From positions 1 to 18,324 of the forward strand of contig JABJKL010000043.1 of assembly GCA_018660405.1 (NCBI GenBank): a stretch of 18,324 bases of DNA, written 5' to 3'. Shown here piece by piece: positions 16,030 to 18,324 of this stretch (its first letter is position 1; every line of letters begins with the position of its first letter). Source of the stretch: Pseudomonadota bacterium. Its GTDB lineage: Bacteria > Pseudomonadota > Gammaproteobacteria > Arenicellales > Arenicellaceae. The translations under genes were made by a program, and so were the position numbers. The notes beneath the pieces were generated by a model. That model made no database searches, was not told where the DNA came from, and saw nothing but the letters and a program-made list of their open reading frames with translations.

Positions 16030-16120
16030 ACAGGGCGGTCAGAGGGGTGTTTTATGACTTTATGTCCAACGATAGGGCAATTATATCAATGCTATATCAC
16101 CTATATCTCATTTAAACTTT

Positions 16121-16291
16121 ATGCTAAATATTATAGTGTTATCGGGGGTTTTTGCTCCGCTAGTGGCATTTTTTTCGCTCACGGCACTCTTTCCGCTCTC
16201 GGCAGTTTCCCACCATTCGTTTGACCTTTGTTCCGACGAAGTTTTGGAGCTGTAAGGCGTGCTGGTGGAGCCGTCATTCTGTGAAGATTAG
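16121..16291 (+). pseudogene. N-terminal remnant of a second DUF6152-like gene
   Basis: An ATG opens 44 codons with a hydrophobic signal peptide (APLVAFFSLTALFPLSAVS) followed directly by HHSFDL, then LEL, a TAA stop at 16253, and in the same frame GVLVEPSF before a second stop at 16289. DUF6152 proteins begin their mature part with AHHSF and continue with a [LI]-x-G-V-V-x-E-x-x-[FW] strand, so the order matches the first part of the family with a nonsense mutation and loss of the rest. No ribosome-binding site is clear. Together with the fragment before the sulfatase, this suggests that two copies once flanked that gene. The remainder of the gap 16030-16398 holds only the inverted repeat near 16325. 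Confidence 0.5.
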
Positions 16292-16324
16292 GAAACTGCA
16301 ATATCAACTTGAAGAAATATTAGC

Positions 16325-16384
16325 GTAGTGTATTAAACAAACGTTTTTCGTCTCGCTGATATATACATTTGTTTAATACACTAC
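16325..16384. repeat. Perfect 17-bp inverted repeat, 26-base spacer, before FMN oxidase gene
   Basis: gtagtgtattaaacaaa at 16325-16341 and tttgtttaatacactac at 16368-16384 are exact reverse complements. The right arm ends 14 bases before the start codon and next to its AGGATG ribosome-binding site. Each arm contains TGTATTAAACA, itself a partial dyad (8 of 11 positions symmetric), and the arm centres are 43 bp apart, close to four helical turns. ATTAG occurs directly on the right and one base away on the left. It may be a double operator, an mRNA hairpin masking the start, or a tiny inserted palindrome. Confidence 0.8.
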
Positions 16385-16398
16385 ATTAGGATGAAACA

Positions 16399-17601
16399 AT
16401 GACCAAATTCGCCTCCAGACGTGCATTTCTCAGTTACCTCGCCGCTAGCCCTGCGCTAACACCCGCAAGCCGTGCGTTTGCGCAATTAGCAAGCGCAGAT
16501 GAAGCCTTGCTGGAAAGCGTAGACGACGCATTCAATGTCTTCGACTTTGAGCCAATAACAAAACAAAAACTTACCGACGCGCATTATACGTACATGGCCA
16601 TGGGCGTAGATGGCGGCGAGACGTTGCGCGCCAACCGTGAAGGTTATTCCAGGCTGCAGATTCGTGCGCGTCGGCTGGTGAATGTGCGTGAGATTAATAC
16701 GGAAATTCAATTATTCGACACTCGTCACGCGTCGCCGGTAATTATCGCGCCCTGCGGCACGCATAAAATGTTTCATCCTAACGGAGAGCTTGCAGTTGCC
16801 AGGGCATCTGCAAGCCGGGATTGTTTACAGATACTGTCGACCGTTACCACCACAAGCGTTGAGGATGTTAATGAAGCCAGAGGTGCACCGGTTTGGTATC
16901 AGCTATACCCGACCCAGGATTGGAGAATTACCGAAGCCCTGGTGCAGCGTGCAGAAGATTCCGGTTGCCCGGTGTTAGTGCTCACGGTCGATCTTCCAAA
17001 CAGCAACCGCGAAGCCCTGGACCGTTTTCAGCGAGCAAATAATGCCGAGTGTCTGGTTTGTCATAATCCTGGCATTCAAGGGTCTGTGGAGCACAAACCA
17101 ATGTTCGACGGCCTTGATTTGTCAGCGATTAGCAACATCGGTGCTCCGCAGATGGATTGGGAATTTGTTGAGCGGCTCAAAAAGTTAACATCCATGAAAG
17201 TGGTGTTGAAAGGCATTGTTACTCATGAAGATGCCAGTCTGGCGCTTGAGCACGGCATAGATGGGCTGGTAGTTTCCAATCATGGTGGACGTGCCATCGA
17301 CAGTCGCCGCGCGACAATCGACTCCTTGCCAGAGGTGATCGACGTCATTGCAGGCCGCATACCGGTATTGGTCGACAGTGGAATCCGGCGTGGTAGCGAT
17401 ATTTTTAAAGCACTAGCCATTGGAGCGGATGCGGTGTGCATCGGGCGACCGTATTTATGGGGGCTAACAGCATTTGGTCAGCAGGGTGTTGAACGAGTGC
17501 TCGATATTCTCAATCGGGAGCTGCAAATCATGATGCAACAAGCAGGCACGCCCAACCTTCAAGCCATTACACGAAACGCGTTGGTGCAGTACGCGGGTTA
17601 G
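16399..17601 (+). CDS. Tat-exported FMN-dependent alpha-hydroxy-acid oxidase/dehydrogenase
   Basis: This is a flavoenzyme of the glycolate/lactate/mandelate oxidase family, which oxidises 2-hydroxy acids to 2-oxo acids on FMN. It has 400 residues. Residues 1-28 hold a Tat signal (SRRAFL at 6-11, cleavage near AFA), which fits export of a protein already carrying FMN. Family landmarks are GVDGGETLRAN (69-79), PVIIAPCGTHKMFHP (113-127), WYQLYPTQD (166-174), Lys271 in VVLKGI, and SNHGGR (293-298) with the catalytic base His295 and substrate-binding Arg298. LVDSGIRRGSDIFKAL and IGADAVCIGRPY form the FMN phosphate site. Unusually, loop residues 218-222 read CLVCH, a haem-c type motif. AGGATG before the ATG supports the start. 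It ends in a four-base convergent overlap with the cytochrome gene. The substrate and electron acceptor are unknown. Confidence 0.92.
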   Translation: MTKFASRRAFLSYLAASPALTPASRAFAQLASADEALLESVDDAFNVFDFEPITKQKLTDAHYTYMAMGVDGGETLRANREGYSRLQIRARRLVNVREINTEIQLFDTRHASPVIIAPCGTHKMFHPNGELAVARASASRDCLQILSTVTTTSVEDVNEARGAPVWYQLYPTQDWRITEALVQRAEDSGCPVLVLTVDLPNSNREALDRFQRANNAECLVCHNPGIQGSVEHKPMFDGLDLSAISNIGAPQMDWEFVERLKKLTSMKVVLKGIVTHEDASLALEHGIDGLVVSNHGGRAIDSRRATIDSLPEVIDVIAGRIPVLVDSGIRRGSDIFKALAIGADAVCIGRPYLWGLTAFGQQGVERVLDILNRELQIMMQQAGTPNLQAITRNALVQYAG

Positions 17602-18119
17602 GGCATTAATTCCGGAAACCGGTAGACAAATCCGTCGCGGTTCGGCATCTGCACCTGGGGTAGCGTCTCGGCGTTCATCACGTCTTTCTCGTCAATCAGG
17701 TCATTTATCGCCAGAATGTAGGCGGTCAGGGCATAGACCTCCTCGTTGCTTAGTGTACGTGGTTGAATATACGGCATCGAGCGCCGTACCAAGTCGAAGA
17801 TGGTCGTGGCGTAAGGCCAGAAGTTATAAATCGTTTTGCTTGAACCCATGCCCTTCAGCGGCTCGCCACCAACGAGTGAGTGATGTGTTCCACCCACGCC
17901 GTTCACGCCGTGACACCAGGCGCATTTTACTGCGAAAATATCCGAGCCTTGTGCTGCGGTGCCACTGCCGGGTGGCAGCCCGGTACCGTCCGGCAGAACA
18001 TTGATATCCCAGGCTGCGATGTCATCTTGGGTAACGGGAATGCCCAAATTTGGTCCTGCGGCCAACGCCGCAGTCGAACCCAGAGTAAGCGCCACTAGTA
18101 TATTTCTATACATAAACAT
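17598..18119 (-). CDS. Periplasmic cytochrome c, SorB/SoxD-like partner of sulfite dehydrogenase
   Basis: This is a mono-haem c-type cytochrome that would take electrons from the sulfite dehydrogenase encoded just upstream. The start is ATG 18119, six bases after the strong ribosome-binding site GGGGAGG. Longer frames reaching back to 18302 run through the upstream gene and are rejected. The protein has 173 residues. Residues 1-21 form a signal peptide (ending ALAAG). CAWCH at 66-70 binds haem, and Met115 in RRSMPY is the likely axial ligand. The sequence around WDINVLPDGTGLPPGSG (37-53), NFWPYATTIFDLVRRSMP (99-116) and LSNEEVYALTAYIL (123-136) follows the cytochromes that pair with SoxC/SorA-type enzymes. 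Its first codons overlap the last ones of that gene by 14 bases, so translation is probably coupled. It ends against the FMN oxidase gene. Confidence 0.9.
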   Translation of the reverse strand: MFMYRNILVALTLGSTAALAAGPNLGIPVTQDDIAAWDINVLPDGTGLPPGSGTAAQGSDIFAVKCAWCHGVNGVGGTHHSLVGGEPLKGMGSSKTIYNFWPYATTIFDLVRRSMPYIQPRTLSNEEVYALTAYILAINDLIDEKDVMNAETLPQVQMPNRDGFVYRFPELMP

Positions 18120-18324
18120 GTTTGACCTCCCCGTTGCTGTCAATTCCCCAGCTCGTGGGGCCATTATAGTGGTGGCTCGGGAAGCCATGCGCGCGCGGGG
18201 TGGAGAAAGACTGTCCACGCCAACCAATAATCTCATCCCGGGTCGGTTGCACATCGCCAGTTTCATCCCATGCGCGACTCTGGAGAACCGTCGGTCCGCC
18301 ATTCCAGTTCCAGGGTAAGCGGAA
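18106..18324 (-). CDS. SoxC/SorA-like molybdopterin sulfite dehydrogenase, C-terminal part (cut by window edge)
   Basis: The last 72 codons of a gene that begins beyond the window are open in one minus-strand frame, ending in TAG at 18106-18108. No start codon is needed, because the gene enters from the edge. The residues begin FRLPWNWNGG, then VLQSRAWDETGDVQPTRDE and end SWGIDSNGEVKHVYV. This is the recognised C-terminal pattern of SoxC-type molybdenum sulfite dehydrogenases, in the dimerisation domain (W-x-W-x-G, VLQSRA-x-DETG-x-VQPTR, then W-x-[IV]-x-x-x-GEV-x-x-V). The active-site Mo-pterin domain lies outside the window. The reaction would be oxidation of sulfite to sulfate, passing electrons to the overlapping cytochrome gene product. 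The 14-base overlap with that gene and the SD inside its 3' end indicate one operon. Confidence 0.88.
   Translation of the reverse strand, partial: FRLPWNWNGGPTVLQSRAWDETGDVQPTRDEIIGWRGQSFSTPRAHGFPSHHYNGPTSWGIDSNGEVKHVYV
18126..18132 (-). promoter_or_regulatory. Ribosome-binding site inside the sulfite dehydrogenase gene
   Basis: GGGGAGG on the minus strand lies six bases before ATG 18119. It decides between the two close ATGs (18119 and 18113) and sits within the coding end of the upstream gene, consistent with translational coupling. Confidence 0.7.

Noticed and set aside
17598..18302. Long 234-codon version of the cytochrome gene
   Set aside because: The extra N-terminal codons lie in the wrong frame of the SoxC-like gene. 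A strong ribosome-binding site and a signal peptide place the start at 18119.

Overview
The window looks like chromosomal DNA of a moderate-GC Gram-negative bacterium, most likely a marine or soil gammaproteobacterium. The evidence is a TonB-dependent outer-membrane receptor, lipoproteins with lipoboxes, Sec and Tat signal peptides and two periplasmic c-type cytochromes. Taxonomy is inferred from protein style only. No rRNA, tRNA, CRISPR array, transposase or phage gene was seen. Almost every product is secreted, lipidated or membrane-bound, so this is a scavenging and periplasmic-oxidation region rather than core metabolism.

Layout. (1) Bases 5-3985, plus strand: an APC-family permease, a secreted SGNH/GDSL hydrolase and a lipoprotein YtcJ-type amidohydrolase. 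(2) Bases 4095-5644, minus strand: a Rossmann (NmrA-like) protein with a signal peptide, a doubtful 61-codon ORF, and a Tat-signal protein that ordinary gene calling misses because its reading frame has no start codon (an apparent frameshift in an A6 run). (3) Bases 5882-11371, plus strand: a tight three-gene operon of TonB-dependent receptor, membrane-anchored c-type cytochrome fused to VCBS/FG-GAP repeats, and a PQQ-dependent dehydrogenase without a haem domain of its own. (4) Bases 11624-13243: a secreted two-domain metallo-beta-lactamase-fold hydrolase. (5) A Nudix hydrolase on the minus strand. (6) Bases 14151-16291: a lipoprotein sulfatase flanked on both sides by decayed DUF6152-like fragments. 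(7) Bases 16399-18324: a Tat-exported FMN alpha-hydroxy-acid oxidase with an unexpected CXXCH motif, preceded by a perfect 17-bp inverted repeat. It converges on a SorB/SoxD-like cytochrome c whose gene overlaps the 3' end of a SoxC-like sulfite dehydrogenase cut off by the window edge.

How the genes may work together (inference): the operon in region 3 reads as a self-contained periplasmic oxidation unit. The receptor would import the substrate or PQQ, the quinoprotein would oxidise the substrate, and the haem of the VCBS protein would accept the electrons. The SoxC-like enzyme and its cytochrome form a second electron-donating pair, and the FMN oxidase may be a third. Hydrolases and the sulfatase would release substrates outside the cytoplasm. 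The pseudogenes and the changes in base composition point to a region with turnover.
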